Shown here one piece after another: positions 1 through 9,554 of a stretch of DNA of 64,000 bases. Location: assembly GCF_021389955.1 (NCBI RefSeq), contig NZ_CP089980.1, positions 991,501 to 1,055,500 on the forward strand, read 5' to 3'. Made by a program: the position numbers and the translations under genes. How positions within the stretch are numbered: position 1 is the stretch's first letter; each line of letters begins with the position of its first letter. This DNA is from Fulvivirga maritima. Lineage in GTDB: Bacteria > Bacteroidota > Bacteroidia > Cytophagales > Cyclobacteriaceae. The notes below the pieces were generated by a model. That model saw nothing but the letters and a program-made list of their open reading frames with translations, was not told the DNA's origin and did no database searches.

Positions 1-1
1 G

Positions 2-1570
2 TATATTATTCTGGGTAAAACCCATCCCAATATTATCAGACAATCCGGTGAAGAATATCGAAATTTTCTGCAGCTGTTAGTAAAAAATCTAAATCTTACT
101 AATCACGTAATCTTTTTAAACGAATTTATAGATCAGAAAGAGCTCTTTAAATACCTGGAAGCCTGTGATATTTACATCACCCCCTATCTTAATGAAGCAC
201 AGATCACCAGCGGAACCCTTTCTTATGCTATGGGCGCCGGCTGTGCGGTTATCTCAACTCCTTATTGGCACGCATCTGAATTATTGGACAATGGAAGAGG
301 CAGACTTTTCAATTTTAATAATTCCGACATGCTTGCAGATATCCTCCAGGAATTGATGGATAACCCCGAGCAATTAAAGGAAATTCAAAAAAGATCTTCG
401 GAATATGGCGAAAAGATAACCTGGCCCAAAATTGGAGCTAGGTATATTCAACTTGCGGAAAGGATAATATCAGAACCTCTGGAATTAACCCCTAAAAAGG
501 AAACAATTGTAGATCCTTTGCTGCTTCCGCCATTTTCTCTGTCACATATCAAACGGCTGACTGATGATACAGGAATAATACAGCACGCAAAATTCGGTAT
601 TCCTAACCTGAAAGAAGGCTACTGTCTTGACGATAATTCAAGGGCATTACTTATGGTATTAATGGCTTACAAGCAAAAAAAGGACTCGCTTGCTCTGGAG
701 TTATCGCCTATATATCTTAGTTATATACATTATATGCAAAACAGTGATGGAACCTTCAGGAACTTCCTAAGCTTTAATCGCAATTTTATGGATGAAGTTG
801 GGTCAGAAGATTCCTTTGGAAGAACCATCTGGGCGTTGGGCTTTTTATTGGGCAATGCCCCCAATGACGCTTATTATCAAACCGGCAGGCTCATTTTTTT
901 TGATGCCGCCCCTAACTTTGAGAAGTTAAAATCAATCAGAAGCATTGCCAATACTATGATCGGCATTTGTTATTATCTAAAAACCAACATGTCCGATGAT
1001 AGCATGACAGAAAGATTAAGGAAAATGTCCTTTATTTTAATAAATCATTTTGATGATAACAGTACTTCTGAATGGAAATGGTTTGAATCTTTATTGGCCT
1101 ATGATAACGGTATATTGCCACTTGCCCTGCTTCATGCTGCAGAAATTCTCAATGATGATAAAGTAACTGCTACGGCATTAGCATCCATGAACTTTCTCAC
1201 AGAGGTGACATTGAAAGATGGTTATTTATCCATTGTGGGAAACAAGAATTGGTATGAAAAAAATGGTCCAAGGTCTACCTATGCTCAACAACCTATTGAT
1301 GCCCTGGCCATGATTTTAATGTATCACCAAGCCTTTCTATTGACCAGAGATAAAGACTATCTTAACAAAATGTTCACCTGCTATATGTGGTTTCTGGGAG
1401 AAAATGATTTACGGATGAGTCTTTATGATTTTGAGACCAAAGGATGCTGTGATGGTTTTGAAAACTATGGAGTAAATAGAAACCAAGGGGCGGAGAGTTC
1501 GCTAGCTTACCTGATATCACACCTTACCATATTACAAGCTTATGAGGAATTTTATAAACTTGATGAATGA
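2..1570 (+). CDS. Glycosyltransferase (GT4-type) with C-terminal helical domain, 5' end outside window
   Basis: The frame is open from base 2, so the true start lies upstream; about 522 residues are visible. The first ~130 residues are the C-terminal half of a GT-B glycosyltransferase: the segment ending in ACDIYITPYLNEAQITSGTL, then a Gly-Ala-Gly and a conserved Glu, is the nucleotide-sugar binding region of GT4 enzymes. The remaining ~390 residues are mostly helical and look like an alpha/alpha-toroid domain, as seen in Bacteroidetes GT proteins encoded next to GH130 enzymes. The stop overlaps the next start by ATGA, so the two are translationally coupled. Likely role: mannoside or other glycan assembly in the cytoplasm. 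The family call is solid; the substrate is inferred from neighbours. Confidence 0.8.
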   Translation, partial: YIILGKTHPNIIRQSGEEYRNFLQLLVKNLNLTNHVIFLNEFIDQKELFKYLEACDIYITPYLNEAQITSGTLSYAMGAGCAVISTPYWHASELLDNGRGRLFNFNNSDMLADILQELMDNPEQLKEIQKRSSEYGEKITWPKIGARYIQLAERIISEPLELTPKKETIVDPLLLPPFSLSHIKRLTDDTGIIQHAKFGIPNLKEGYCLDDNSRALLMVLMAYKQKKDSLALELSPIYLSYIHYMQNSDGTFRNFLSFNRNFMDEVGSEDSFGRTIWALGFLLGNAPNDAYYQTGRLIFFDAAPNFEKLKSIRSIANTMIGICYYLKTNMSDDSMTERLRKMSFILINHFDDNSTSEWKWFESLLAYDNGILPLALLHAAEILNDDKVTATALASMNFLTEVTLKDGYLSIVGNKNWYEKNGPRSTYAQQPIDALAMILMYHQAFLLTRDKDYLNKMFTCYMWFLGENDLRMSLYDFETKGCCDGFENYGVNRNQGAESSLAYLISHLTILQAYEEFYKLDE

Positions 1571-2577
1571 GGGTAGCAATTCTTTCACCCATAGCCTGGA
1601 GAACACCACCAAAAAACTATGGCCCTTGGGAACAGGTGGCCTCAAATATTGCAGAAGGCTTAAACGCCAGGGGAGTTGATGTAACTTTATTTGCCACCGC
1701 AGATGCTATTACCACAGGCAAATTACAATTTGCCTGTGAGAGACCCTATGCCGAAGACCCCCATCTAGACCCAAAGGTAGGGGAATGCCTACACATCAGC
1801 CATCTGATGGAAATGGCTGAACAATTCGATATTATTCATAATCATTTTGACTTTCTTCCGCTTACGTATTCCAGCCTCATAAATACTCCGATGGTTACTA
1901 CCATACATGGTTTTTCTTCCCAGAAGATCATGCCTGTTTATAAGAAATATAATTCCTCTACCTCCTATATTTCCATTTCTAATGCAGACCGGCATCCTGA
2001 GCTTAGCTACTTAAGAACCATATATCATGGCCTCAACCCTAAAGATTTTACGTTTAAACAAAAGAAAGAGAATTTTCTACTCTACTTCGGAAGAATACAC
2101 TCGGATAAGGGCACACATATGGCAATAGAAATAGCCAAACAAGTGGGAATACCTTTAAAAATCGCTGGCCTCATTCAGGATAATGACTACTTTAATCAAT
2201 ATATAAAACCACATATAGATGAACATCGGGTGATGTTTTACGGTAATGCTGATTCTACTCTCAGAAATGAATTATTATCTAACACCCTTGCACTCTTGCA
2301 CCCTATTCAATTTGATGAACCTTTCGGGCTCAGTGTGGTCGAGGCTATGATGTCCGGTACGCCGGTTATTGCCTTCAACAGGGGAAGCATGCAAGAGCTC
2401 ATCATTAACGGTGTAACTGGCTTTTTGGTAAACAATGTCTCAGAGGCTGTTAAGGCTGTACATCAACTACATACCATTGCTTCTCAGGATTGCTACAAGC
2501 ATGCCTGCTCAGTGTTTGGTCTGGAACATATGATTGATGAGTACATGGACGTCTATAAGATGATTGTAAATAAATAG
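1567..2577 (+). CDS. Glycosyltransferase family 4 protein
   Basis: A 336-residue GT-B enzyme. The N-terminal half opens with AILSPIAWRTPP and has a Gly-Pro-Trp-Glu acceptor-side motif. The C-terminal half has the FGRIHSDKGTHMAIEIA segment and the donor-binding E-x7-E signature in EPFGLSVVEAMMSGTPVIAF. Length is normal for the family. The start overlaps the upstream stop (ATGA), so it is co-translated with the preceding glycosyltransferase. A convergent GH130 gene lies 14 bp downstream. The trio GT, GT, GH130 recurs in Bacteroidetes and suggests synthesis and turnover of a mannose-containing oligosaccharide; the sugar is an inference. Confidence 0.88.
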   Translation: MRVAILSPIAWRTPPKNYGPWEQVASNIAEGLNARGVDVTLFATADAITTGKLQFACERPYAEDPHLDPKVGECLHISHLMEMAEQFDIIHNHFDFLPLTYSSLINTPMVTTIHGFSSQKIMPVYKKYNSSTSYISISNADRHPELSYLRTIYHGLNPKDFTFKQKKENFLLYFGRIHSDKGTHMAIEIAKQVGIPLKIAGLIQDNDYFNQYIKPHIDEHRVMFYGNADSTLRNELLSNTLALLHPIQFDEPFGLSVVEAMMSGTPVIAFNRGSMQELIINGVTGFLVNNVSEAVKAVHQLHTIASQDCYKHACSVFGLEHMIDEYMDVYKMIVNK

Positions 2578-2591
2578 GGCAAGGAGTAATT

Positions 2592-4052
2592 TTAACTTTT
2601 TAATACTGTCAGTAATTCCTCCATGTCCACTACGCCATAAGTAGAAGAATAATCGGATACTGCATAAGGTAAGATAAGGTTGTTATTATGTATCAGTGAG
2701 CCACAAGAATATACCACATTAGGGACATATCCCTCCCTTTCATCCTCGTTAGGTGAAAGTAAAGGTTCTTTTAACCTACCTATTTCTTTGGAGGGATCAT
2801 CCAGGTCAAAGAGTGAGGCTCCAATACAATAGCGCCGCATTGGCCCAACCCCATGAGAAATCACTAACCAGCCCTCCTTCGTATATATCGGAGAACCACA
2901 ATTACCCATTTGTGTAAACTCCCACGGGAATTTGGGGCTCTGAATAATTATTGGATCATTCCAAACTGTGCTCCTATCGGAGTACATGAGGTAATTATTA
3001 ACTCCATCTATACGGGCCAGCATAACAAATTTCCCCTTTATTTTTCTTGGAAACATTGCTAGATTTTTATTTTGAGCACCATCACCATGTAACGGCATGA
3101 CTCGGAAGGTATAAAAATCTTCAGTGGAAAGGAGCTTGGGAAGAATAGTATGTCCATTATACGCGGTATAGGTAGCATAGACCTTTTCAGAATTATCGTC
3201 ATCCGTGAATTTCACAAAACGCGCATCTTCTATACCTTTACTTTCAGCCATTGATAGTGGAAAAATAACCCTTTCAGTTATATCTGAGTCATGCGTAAAC
3301 TGAACATCATAAAAAGAATCAGCTAACCACGTAACTTCTTGTAATGCCAATCTTCTATCAGTACTGAGCTCATGGTCCTTCAATAATTTACTAACCGCCT
3401 CATGAAGAGCGAAATATTCAAATCTATCAGGCAAATCTTGCATAATACTTTTGGAATATCTATAGGGAATCTGCATTTCCTCTAGCTTCCTGATAAATCG
3501 CTTTTTATTATATAGCTTTTTATGAATGATCTCAGCCTTGTCTATATGGCTTCCGGTTTTCATAATTTGCAGATCATTATTCTTGTCAAGTATTCCCCTT
3601 CTGAAAACAATTGAAGAAAGGTGGCCTTCACCCGTAGCTCTAAAAGATATTATTACCCTCTTTTCCCCATCATTAAGGTACGATTGATCAAAGTCCTCTA
3701 CCATAGAAGGATTGAAGAAAGCTGCCGATTCAATAGAATATTCCATGGTAGTGTAAGAGCCAATGAGCATCTTTCTTTCATCAGACAACTCATTAAAAGA
3801 AATCCCCATATGTTCAATAAGGCCTTTTAAATTATGGCAATGTTTAAAAAAAACCTTACTTATGTTTCTGTGCCGGCTGGCAAATTCCCTTAAAGTTTGC
3901 TCCAGTATAAAATACACTTCTGTATCACTCATTATCATGATATTGTTAATGAGTTTTATAGTGCGCTCATCACCATTCATAAAATAACGAGCCACCACCC
4001 TGCTCGGATCTGGCATGAATTTAATGTTTTTACGAATTACTGATACTCTCAT
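2592..4052 (-). CDS. GH130 family glycoside phosphorylase/hydrolase (mannoside-acting)
   Basis: A 486-residue protein recognised as GH130 (the old DUF377 glycosidase family). Visible family features are the central segments NYLMYSDRSTVWNDP and GNCGSPIYTKEGWLVISHGV, followed by RRYCIGASLFDLDDP and the YVPNVVYSCG strand; the five-bladed propeller fold occupies roughly residues 180-486. The N-terminal ~170 residues are helical, as in the longer subfamily. Members phosphorolyse or hydrolyse beta-mannosides in the cytoplasm. No signal peptide. It converges on the two glycosyltransferases. A perfect 7-bp inverted repeat lies 40-58 bp upstream of the start and may be its operator. Exact linkage specificity cannot be read from sequence. 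Confidence 0.85.
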   Translation of the reverse strand: MRVSVIRKNIKFMPDPSRVVARYFMNGDERTIKLINNIMIMSDTEVYFILEQTLREFASRHRNISKVFFKHCHNLKGLIEHMGISFNELSDERKMLIGSYTTMEYSIESAAFFNPSMVEDFDQSYLNDGEKRVIISFRATGEGHLSSIVFRRGILDKNNDLQIMKTGSHIDKAEIIHKKLYNKKRFIRKLEEMQIPYRYSKSIMQDLPDRFEYFALHEAVSKLLKDHELSTDRRLALQEVTWLADSFYDVQFTHDSDITERVIFPLSMAESKGIEDARFVKFTDDDNSEKVYATYTAYNGHTILPKLLSTEDFYTFRVMPLHGDGAQNKNLAMFPRKIKGKFVMLARIDGVNNYLMYSDRSTVWNDPIIIQSPKFPWEFTQMGNCGSPIYTKEGWLVISHGVGPMRRYCIGASLFDLDDPSKEIGRLKEPLLSPNEDEREGYVPNVVYSCGSLIHNNNLILPYAVSDYSSTYGVVDMEELLTVLKS

Positions 4053-4586
4053 AAGTTGATAACCAATGTTAATTAGTAATGACTCAGTATAATGTAGTAT
4101 TTCACTACATTTTCATAGCCGTTGATTCACCTTTTTTTAATAGACATAATGCCTCTATCTAAAGCTCTATGACAGCAGAGCCTCTCTCTGGTTATTGATT
4201 ATTTGTATTGCAACAGTATAGTAGGCGATAAGCAGCAGCACAATTGGTCGATAGGTTGTGATGAATGATATCACCTTGACCTCATTCACCTCCAAAGGCC
4301 CTTCTGTTGCAGAGCCATCCGAAGCACTCCCTGACTCGCTTGTCAATAACTTGGGTTTTAAAAATTTAGAGGTTCTGGAGATGAAATGTTTAAGGCAAAT
4401 GCTAATGATAAAATAATATCATTAGGAAAAGTATAGTTTATCAAAGCTAAAGAACTGGTTTATCCAAATCATCAACATTGATAACTACACCCCCTAAGAG
4501 TAATAAATGCTTCAAGCTTCACATAAGGCATAGATAACATTGACAGGGCTCAATAAAATAGTTTTGATATTATAAAATAATGGTAA
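4053..4586. other. Intergenic stretch upstream of the GH130 gene
   Basis: About 530 bp with no convincing reading frame. It contains the GH130 promoter region, with the inverted repeat listed separately. The rest is AT-rich and I see no RNA gene or repeat in it. Confidence 0.5.
4092..4110. promoter_or_regulatory. Perfect inverted repeat upstream of GH130 gene
   Basis: ATGTAGT, five bases (ATTTC), then ACTACAT: 7-bp perfect arms. It lies 40-58 bp before the GH130 start, where a repressor or activator site would sit. Its role as an operator is inferred from position and symmetry only. Confidence 0.4.
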
Positions 4587-4703
4587 TTATTCATTATCCT
4601 TCTTTTCTTTTCTCTTTGCTACTTTTGCCGCTCTTTTTTCCTTAAGGCTCTTAGTGGGGGCTGTCTTATCTGATTTCGATTTACCTTCTTTTTCTTTTGA
4701 CAT
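4587..4703 (-). CDS. Lysine-rich microprotein (38 aa)
   Basis: Starts at the ATG at 4703-4701 and ends TAA at 4587. The protein opens MSKEKEGKSKSDKTAPTKSL and continues with KEKRAAKVAKRKEKK. It is extremely rich in Lys, Ala and Glu, with no hydrophobic core, so it is probably disordered and possibly nucleic-acid binding. Similar tiny proteins with an SLKEKRAAKxAKR core occur in many Bacteroidetes as hypothetical genes (recalled, not searched). No Shine-Dalgarno, as is usual in this phylum. Function unknown. Confidence 0.6.
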   Translation of the reverse strand: MSKEKEGKSKSDKTAPTKSLKEKRAAKVAKRKEKKDNE

Positions 4704-4983
4704 TTTTAATTTGATTTAATCGTTATTCATTTTACTTACTGTAAAGATGGCCCTAATATCTTTCGGCCTATTTGCATATTTGTTTTGACTTATTACATAA
4801 TTCACAGATGGTAGATTATGCGAGAATGATTACAAGAAGGGTGTTATGTTAAAAACACTGCTCTCACCTAGTTTGCTACAGTCTGAAAAGCCCCTGTAAA
4901 TGCAGTACAGATACGCATGCATCTGTTGACTATGCCAATTTTGCATGGTTTCATAAGTCTTCTCTTAGGGCTGATGCTAGACC

Positions 4984-5337
4984 TTAATCCAGACTTAAAT
5001 TTTCATAACCACTTTTAATTATGGTGGAGATCATTTTAACTCTTACATTAGCTTTAATAATATTAGGAGTATGCGCGGGGATAATGATAGATTCACCGGT
5101 ATTTAAAAGATTTGATTTTCCATCAATCACTACTTCAGCCTCACCGTCAATGACCTGTATAAAATTATCGAATGGAGTGGTCTTTTCGCTTAACGTCTCA
5201 CCAGAGTCAAACGATACTGCACTCACATTACCGGTAGTCTTTTTAATAATTGTTTTAATCAACACTGAATTGGGTATATATTCTATTATTTCAACAATAA
5301 TGAAGACTTTAGCCTTTTCCAATTCTGGATTTTTCAT
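4984..5337 (-). CDS. Small cupin-domain protein
   Basis: A 117-residue single cupin. The strand pattern NFIQVIDGEAEVVIDGKSN, then NTGESIIIPAHTPNIIKA, matches the second half of a cupin_2 fold. The usual metal-binding histidines of motif 1 are replaced (the segment reads TTPFDNFIQVIDGE), so it may be a non-metal or sensing cupin rather than an enzyme. Cytoplasmic, no signal peptide. Its neighbours are small stress-type genes on the same strand but separated by about 80 bp, so probably not one operon. Specific function unknown. Confidence 0.75.
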   Translation of the reverse strand: MKNPELEKAKVFIIVEIIEYIPNSVLIKTIIKKTTGNVSAVSFDSGETLSEKTTPFDNFIQVIDGEAEVVIDGKSNLLNTGESIIIPAHTPNIIKANVRVKMISTIIKSGYENLSLD

Positions 5338-5418
5338 GATAATTATTTTTAAAGGAGAAATTTGAATACTGATAAATTGCTATCAGTATTCAAATATTTT
5401 AAGTTTTGTTTAAAATGC

Positions 5419-5865
5419 TTATTCGACATTCCTCTCGAACAGGTTTTTAAAACTCGTTCCCATTTCATCCATATCGTGGTTGAATTCGGATTTAAAAGTT
5501 TGCCAATCATCACTTTCCCCATCAGTTTCGTAATCATTCAGGCGGTCTTTCAGTTCATTGTTTTTGGTTTCAAGGTGATTTATCTCCACTTTGTATTCCA
5601 TTTTATTAAACCTTGGACCAGTATCCACACTGTCTTTATATGCAGATATAACCCGCTCATTTTCATCGATTTTTGATGACATCTCAGCTTTATACTGCTC
5701 AATTTCGGTGAGATAATCATCCTTAGCCTGAATCATATCTTCTTCAGGGTTTTGGTCTATGAGCTCTATATCTTTTGAGGGTTCGTCTGTTGCAGGTGTA
5801 CATCCTGATAGCACCGTGCACAAGAGCCCGGATAAAATAAATACAGACATTAATGATCTTTTCAT
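5419..5865 (-). CDS. Lipoprotein with coiled coil
   Basis: A 148-residue protein with a lipoprotein signal: a hydrophobic stretch ending in the lipobox LSGC, with Cys near residue 22. The mature part is acidic and strongly heptad-patterned from about residue 45 to 120 (EIEQYKAEMSSKIDENERVI, then HLETKNNELKDRLNDYE), so it is a coiled coil. It resembles small periplasmic stress lipoproteins of Bacteroidetes. It probably sits in the inner or outer membrane facing the periplasm. No enzymatic motif. Function unknown. Confidence 0.7.
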   Translation of the reverse strand: MKRSLMSVFILSGLLCTVLSGCTPATDEPSKDIELIDQNPEEDMIQAKDDYLTEIEQYKAEMSSKIDENERVISAYKDSVDTGPRFNKMEYKVEINHLETKNNELKDRLNDYETDGESDDWQTFKSEFNHDMDEMGTSFKNLFERNVE

Positions 5866-6050
5866 GATAAGTTATTTAAAGGGTAGAATAGAAGGGTTTT
5901 GCTAAATTGTATTTCAGAAACCACTGTTGCAAAGTTGCCAATGATTTACAAGCAACCCCTTACAGAGTAAATCAGGAGTATTATATAGATCACAGGTTTT
6001 AGTCAATTAACTGTATGGAATTCGTATAGGTAATTGTAAACCTTACCAAT

Positions 6051-6278
6051 ATGAATAAAATGATAATCATGTCTATGGGGTTGCCGCTCCATATTCAAAA
6101 CAAGAGTGGAAAGAAGGCCACCATAGAGTTTAATAAAAGTGAATTCGTAGTTTGTAAATACCATCCCGATAACCCCATTTACATCAATGACGCCTCATTA
6201 TTGGGGTGGTATCCTCGTAACCCTTTTAAACGAGTTGTTTATTTTCTAAAACAAAAAATGAATCCATATGCCGTTTAA
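6051..6278 (+). CDS. Hypothetical protein (75 aa)
   Basis: An open frame from ATG at 6051 with no overlap with other genes. The sequence has no recognisable domain; it contains a KKATIEFNKSEFVVCKYHPD stretch and a basic C-terminus (NPFKRVVYFLKQKM). Codon use looks normal for the region. Could be a genuine small protein. Function unknown. Confidence 0.4.
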   Translation: MNKMIIMSMGLPLHIQNKSGKKATIEFNKSEFVVCKYHPDNPIYINDASLLGWYPRNPFKRVVYFLKQKMNPYAV

Positions 6279-6496
6279 CCTTAGATGGACTCTTGGAGAT
6301 AAAAAAGAAGAATTTCGTTGATTAAGAGTGATATATCGACAGGTGTGTGATATATGTAATATACAAGAATGATTGTATAACATACTCCTCACATAAATGA
6401 GTGAACTTTATCATAGCTAAAAAGAAATAAAAATTCTTTTCGGTATATAAACCAACTATTTAGAAGTTAAAGTCGATTAAAATCGATAAAAATCAT

Positions 6497-8011
6497 ATGA
6501 GAAAAATAATAAAATTATTAACCACCATAACGGTCATGTTTATTTCTGGCGCCTATATTTATGGCCAAGGAATGCAAACATCGCTTTTTAATGATGTGGA
6601 CAAGATCATGTTAGCTGCCACGGAATCACAAGCCGATGTATTATCTCCCAAAGCATACGAAGAAGGTATGGAGGCCTATAAAAAGGCTAAGGATGCTTAC
6701 AAAGACGACGGAGAAATCTCTGAAATTAAACAAAATATAACCCAGGCAGGTGGAAAATTTACAGAGGCCATCGATAATTCTAAAGTAAGCGCGGTTATGT
6801 TTGCTAACTCATTATCTGCCAGAAAAGATGCTATTAATGCAGAAGCAGGATCCTTTAGCAAAGACAGCTGGATGGAGGCTGAAGAAACCATGAAAGATGC
6901 GGCCGAAGAACTTGAAAAAGGAGATGCTGATGACGCCAAGGAAAAAGCAAGTACAGCCTCTGAATTATATAGAAAAGCGGAGCTTGAATCTATAAAAGCT
7001 AATTACCTTACCAAGGCAAAAAAATTATTAGAACACGCTGATGATAATAAAGTAGATAAACGTGCCCCTAAAACTTTTAATGAAGCTAAAGGACTAATTA
7101 ATCAGGCAGAGAAAGAGCTGGTAGAAAATCGTTACGATACAGATGAAGCAAGATATTTAGCTAAGCAAGCTGAATATAAAGCATCATTAGCCATGAACAT
7201 TGCCCAGCAAGAGGAGATTTTGGATGACCGGGATTTCGAAGCAGAAGATTATATTCTTATGGTATATGAGCCCTTAAACACAATAGGTGAAAACCTCAAT
7301 CTCGATTTAAAATTTGACAAAGGTATACAGGGTCCTGTGTCTGAAATATTGACCAAAACAAACAAGGATGCATTCAGAATTTCAAGCCTGGAAGCCGAGC
7401 TTTATAACAGCAAAATGGCCAACCAAAATATGACAGAAATGCTAGCTGAACAACAAAAAATACAGGAAAACATGGAAGGTCAGCTTTCTGAAGATGCCGT
7501 GCAAGCCCAGAAAAGACAGCAGGTATTACAAGCCAGAATTGATCGTATCGCTGATATAGACAGTAAATTCGACAAGATTCAACAAATATTTAATGCTGAA
7601 GAAGCGCTTGTTTTCCGTCAAAAGGATAATATTATCATCAGAATGGTGGGAGTCAATTTTGACATAGGCAAAGCAGAAATAAAACAAGAAGACTATGCTC
7701 TGTTGGCTAAGCTTGAAAAGGCCATTGGTACCTTTGATAATGCCAGCGTAGTCATTGAAGGGCATACTGATTCTCAGGGAGCGGATGACAATAACCTTGA
7801 GCTCTCTGAACAAAGAGCTGCCGCTGTCCTTAGTTACTTAAGTGCTAATATAAATATTGATAAATCCAGGTTTAGCACCACTGGATATGGAGAGAGTAAA
7901 CCGGTAGCTAACAATGAAACCAAGCTGGGAAGAACACAAAATCGTAGGATAGACGTCATTATTATACCCACGATTGGAGATACAACTCTAAGTTTAGGAA
8001 GCAATGATTAA
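6497..8011 (+). CDS. OmpA-family protein with N-terminal helical repeats
   Basis: A 504-residue exported protein. Residues 1-24 are a signal peptide (cleavage near YIYGQ). Residues ~30-230 are Ala/Lys/Glu-rich helical repeats of the DUF4398 type (KAYEEGMEAYKKAKDAYKDD and similar). A coiled-coil region follows, and then an OmpA C-terminal peptidoglycan-binding domain at about 375-490. That domain carries VNFDIGKAEIKQEDY, VVIEGHTDSQGADDNNLELS and NRRIDVIIIP, including the conserved Asp and Arg that bind diaminopimelate. It anchors or organises the outer membrane through peptidoglycan. It is monocistronic, with a predicted terminator 33 bp after the stop. Confidence 0.88.
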   Translation: MRKIIKLLTTITVMFISGAYIYGQGMQTSLFNDVDKIMLAATESQADVLSPKAYEEGMEAYKKAKDAYKDDGEISEIKQNITQAGGKFTEAIDNSKVSAVMFANSLSARKDAINAEAGSFSKDSWMEAEETMKDAAEELEKGDADDAKEKASTASELYRKAELESIKANYLTKAKKLLEHADDNKVDKRAPKTFNEAKGLINQAEKELVENRYDTDEARYLAKQAEYKASLAMNIAQQEEILDDRDFEAEDYILMVYEPLNTIGENLNLDLKFDKGIQGPVSEILTKTNKDAFRISSLEAELYNSKMANQNMTEMLAEQQKIQENMEGQLSEDAVQAQKRQQVLQARIDRIADIDSKFDKIQQIFNAEEALVFRQKDNIIIRMVGVNFDIGKAEIKQEDYALLAKLEKAIGTFDNASVVIEGHTDSQGADDNNLELSEQRAAAVLSYLSANINIDKSRFSTTGYGESKPVANNETKLGRTQNRRIDVIIIPTIGDTTLSLGSND

Positions 8012-8043
8012 CATTATTATTAATGAATAATATTTAATATTTT

Positions 8044-8081
8044 AAGGCCAAGACGGTGAAATGTTTTGGTCTTTCTTTTTG
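8044..8081 (+). terminator. Rho-independent terminator of the OmpA-family gene
   Basis: Arms AAGGCCAA (8044-8051) and TTGGTCTT (8066-8073) pair over 8 bp with one G-U, and are followed by a T-rich tract. It begins 33 bp after the stop codon. Confidence 0.6.
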
Positions 8082-8648
8082 ATCTGTTGGACTTCAACAA
8101 AATGGGGCAATTCACAAGTATAGCTCTAATTAGAGAAAGTTATGTCATTTTTTAAGCAGGTTTTATCTTCTCCAAGAAATATTATTAATCTTCTTACCAT
8201 AAAGATTCAGATAGCCTACTGTAAGGCTAACCGAAATAGTTACAATCACTAATGGATAAATATTTTACGCTATTAATTCGATGAGGTACACGGCACCAAG
8301 TATAAAACTGAGAACTCCTTTTTCTGTTAATGATGTCCCTCATTACTTAGGACAGGTTTAGCTTATATTTAAGTTTAACAATAGTTAGTTAAATTTCATG
8401 ATTTAGGCTACTTGTATTTCGAATAGATAGTATCTTTTTTCTGGTATTTGATCCTCTATTCCCTTATGTCTTCTTTTAGTGTCATTATAGTTGAAATATT
8501 CTGCCAACGGGTGGCAAATGTCTTACACTTTTAATTCAGCGATTTACATAAATCTCATATTTAACCTACCAGATGAATGAGTATATAAGGTGGGAAAAAC
8601 GAGAAACTGGTAGCAGTATTTTTAGTATTAGTCCGTTGATTTTGTAAG
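8082..8648. other. Intergenic stretch, no gene seen
   Basis: About 570 bp between the OmpA-gene terminator and the stop of the convergent methyltransferase gene. AT-rich, with multiple stops in all frames. No hairpin, repeat or RNA gene was recognised. Confidence 0.5.
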
Positions 8649-9554
8649 CTATATTTTTTCGAATACTAATCTATAATGATCCATTATCTCCTGTTCAAAG
8701 CAAGCCCTGTTGGGGCTCACCCGAAATATAGCGATCTGATGTCGAAATTTTTTATTGGTTAAGTATTGGGGAAGTAGGGATAAGTATAGCCAATACTTTT
8801 TCAGGTTAAACTTTCTGAACTTCTTTCTCCATTGGCCGATAGTCTCAATGTAGTCCAGTCTTCCACTACTTTTAGAAATTAATTTAAAATGAGGTTCAGC
8901 ATTTCGAATGACCATTTCAGGACCGTATGGCAGCCACGACCCTGGAAATTCCTTTACCATTAAAGCACATAAATAAGCTGCAGATCCTTTTTTGGCATTA
9001 ATATCTATATCCTCCAAACCGACCATATGCTTACTAAAAGTCATAGTCTGCATATAAAATCTACCACCCATAGGCAATAAATTGTATAACGTTTTGAAGA
9101 AGTCTCTGTATACCTTTTCTTGATTTCCAGCCTTCCACTCCTCGATAGAGCAGAAATGCTCCAGTCCCCCTACACAGGCAATGGCATCAAACGTTCCGAA
9201 GTCTTCTGGTTGAATGTAGCGACAATCTTTCACTAGAACATTCAACCCATTTTTTTGGCATGCTTTGGCTTGGCCTACTGACAGGGTTAAGCCTATACTT
9301 GTAGCTCCTCTTTCCTGAGTAACATATTTAGATAAAGGACCCCAACCACAAGCCATATCCAGCACTTTGCTGCCGTCTTTAATATTAAGACTATCAGCAA
9401 TGAATTTGTGTTTTTTTCTTTGCGCATCTTCTAGAGACATGGTAAAGTCCCCGTCATATTTCGCTCCGCTGTAGTCGCCAGATTCTCCAATGCTCAAGCG
9501 AAATATTTTATCAATAATGGTATAAGTAAAATCTAAATCTTGTTGATTCGCCAT
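8649..9554 (-). CDS. Cyclopropane-fatty-acid-synthase-like SAM methyltransferase
   Basis: A 301-residue class I methyltransferase. The SAM-binding motif I VLDMACGWGPLSKYV is at about residues 63-77, preceded by AQRKKHKFIADSL, which is the typical entry helix of the CFA synthase/mycolic-acid-synthase group. GGLEHFCS corresponds to the catalytic-loop region. It is shorter than E. coli CFA synthase (no N-terminal lipid-binding domain). Probably modifies unsaturated acyl chains in membrane lipids. It is transcribed divergently from a fatty-acid desaturase 338 bp away, which makes the unsaturated substrate role plausible. Confidence 0.75.
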   Translation of the reverse strand: MANQQDLDFTYTIIDKIFRLSIGESGDYSGAKYDGDFTMSLEDAQRKKHKFIADSLNIKDGSKVLDMACGWGPLSKYVTQERGATSIGLTLSVGQAKACQKNGLNVLVKDCRYIQPEDFGTFDAIACVGGLEHFCSIEEWKAGNQEKVYRDFFKTLYNLLPMGGRFYMQTMTFSKHMVGLEDIDINAKKGSAAYLCALMVKEFPGSWLPYGPEMVIRNAEPHFKLISKSSGRLDYIETIGQWRKKFRKFNLKKYWLYLSLLPQYLTNKKFRHQIAIFRVSPNRACFEQEIMDHYRLVFEKI

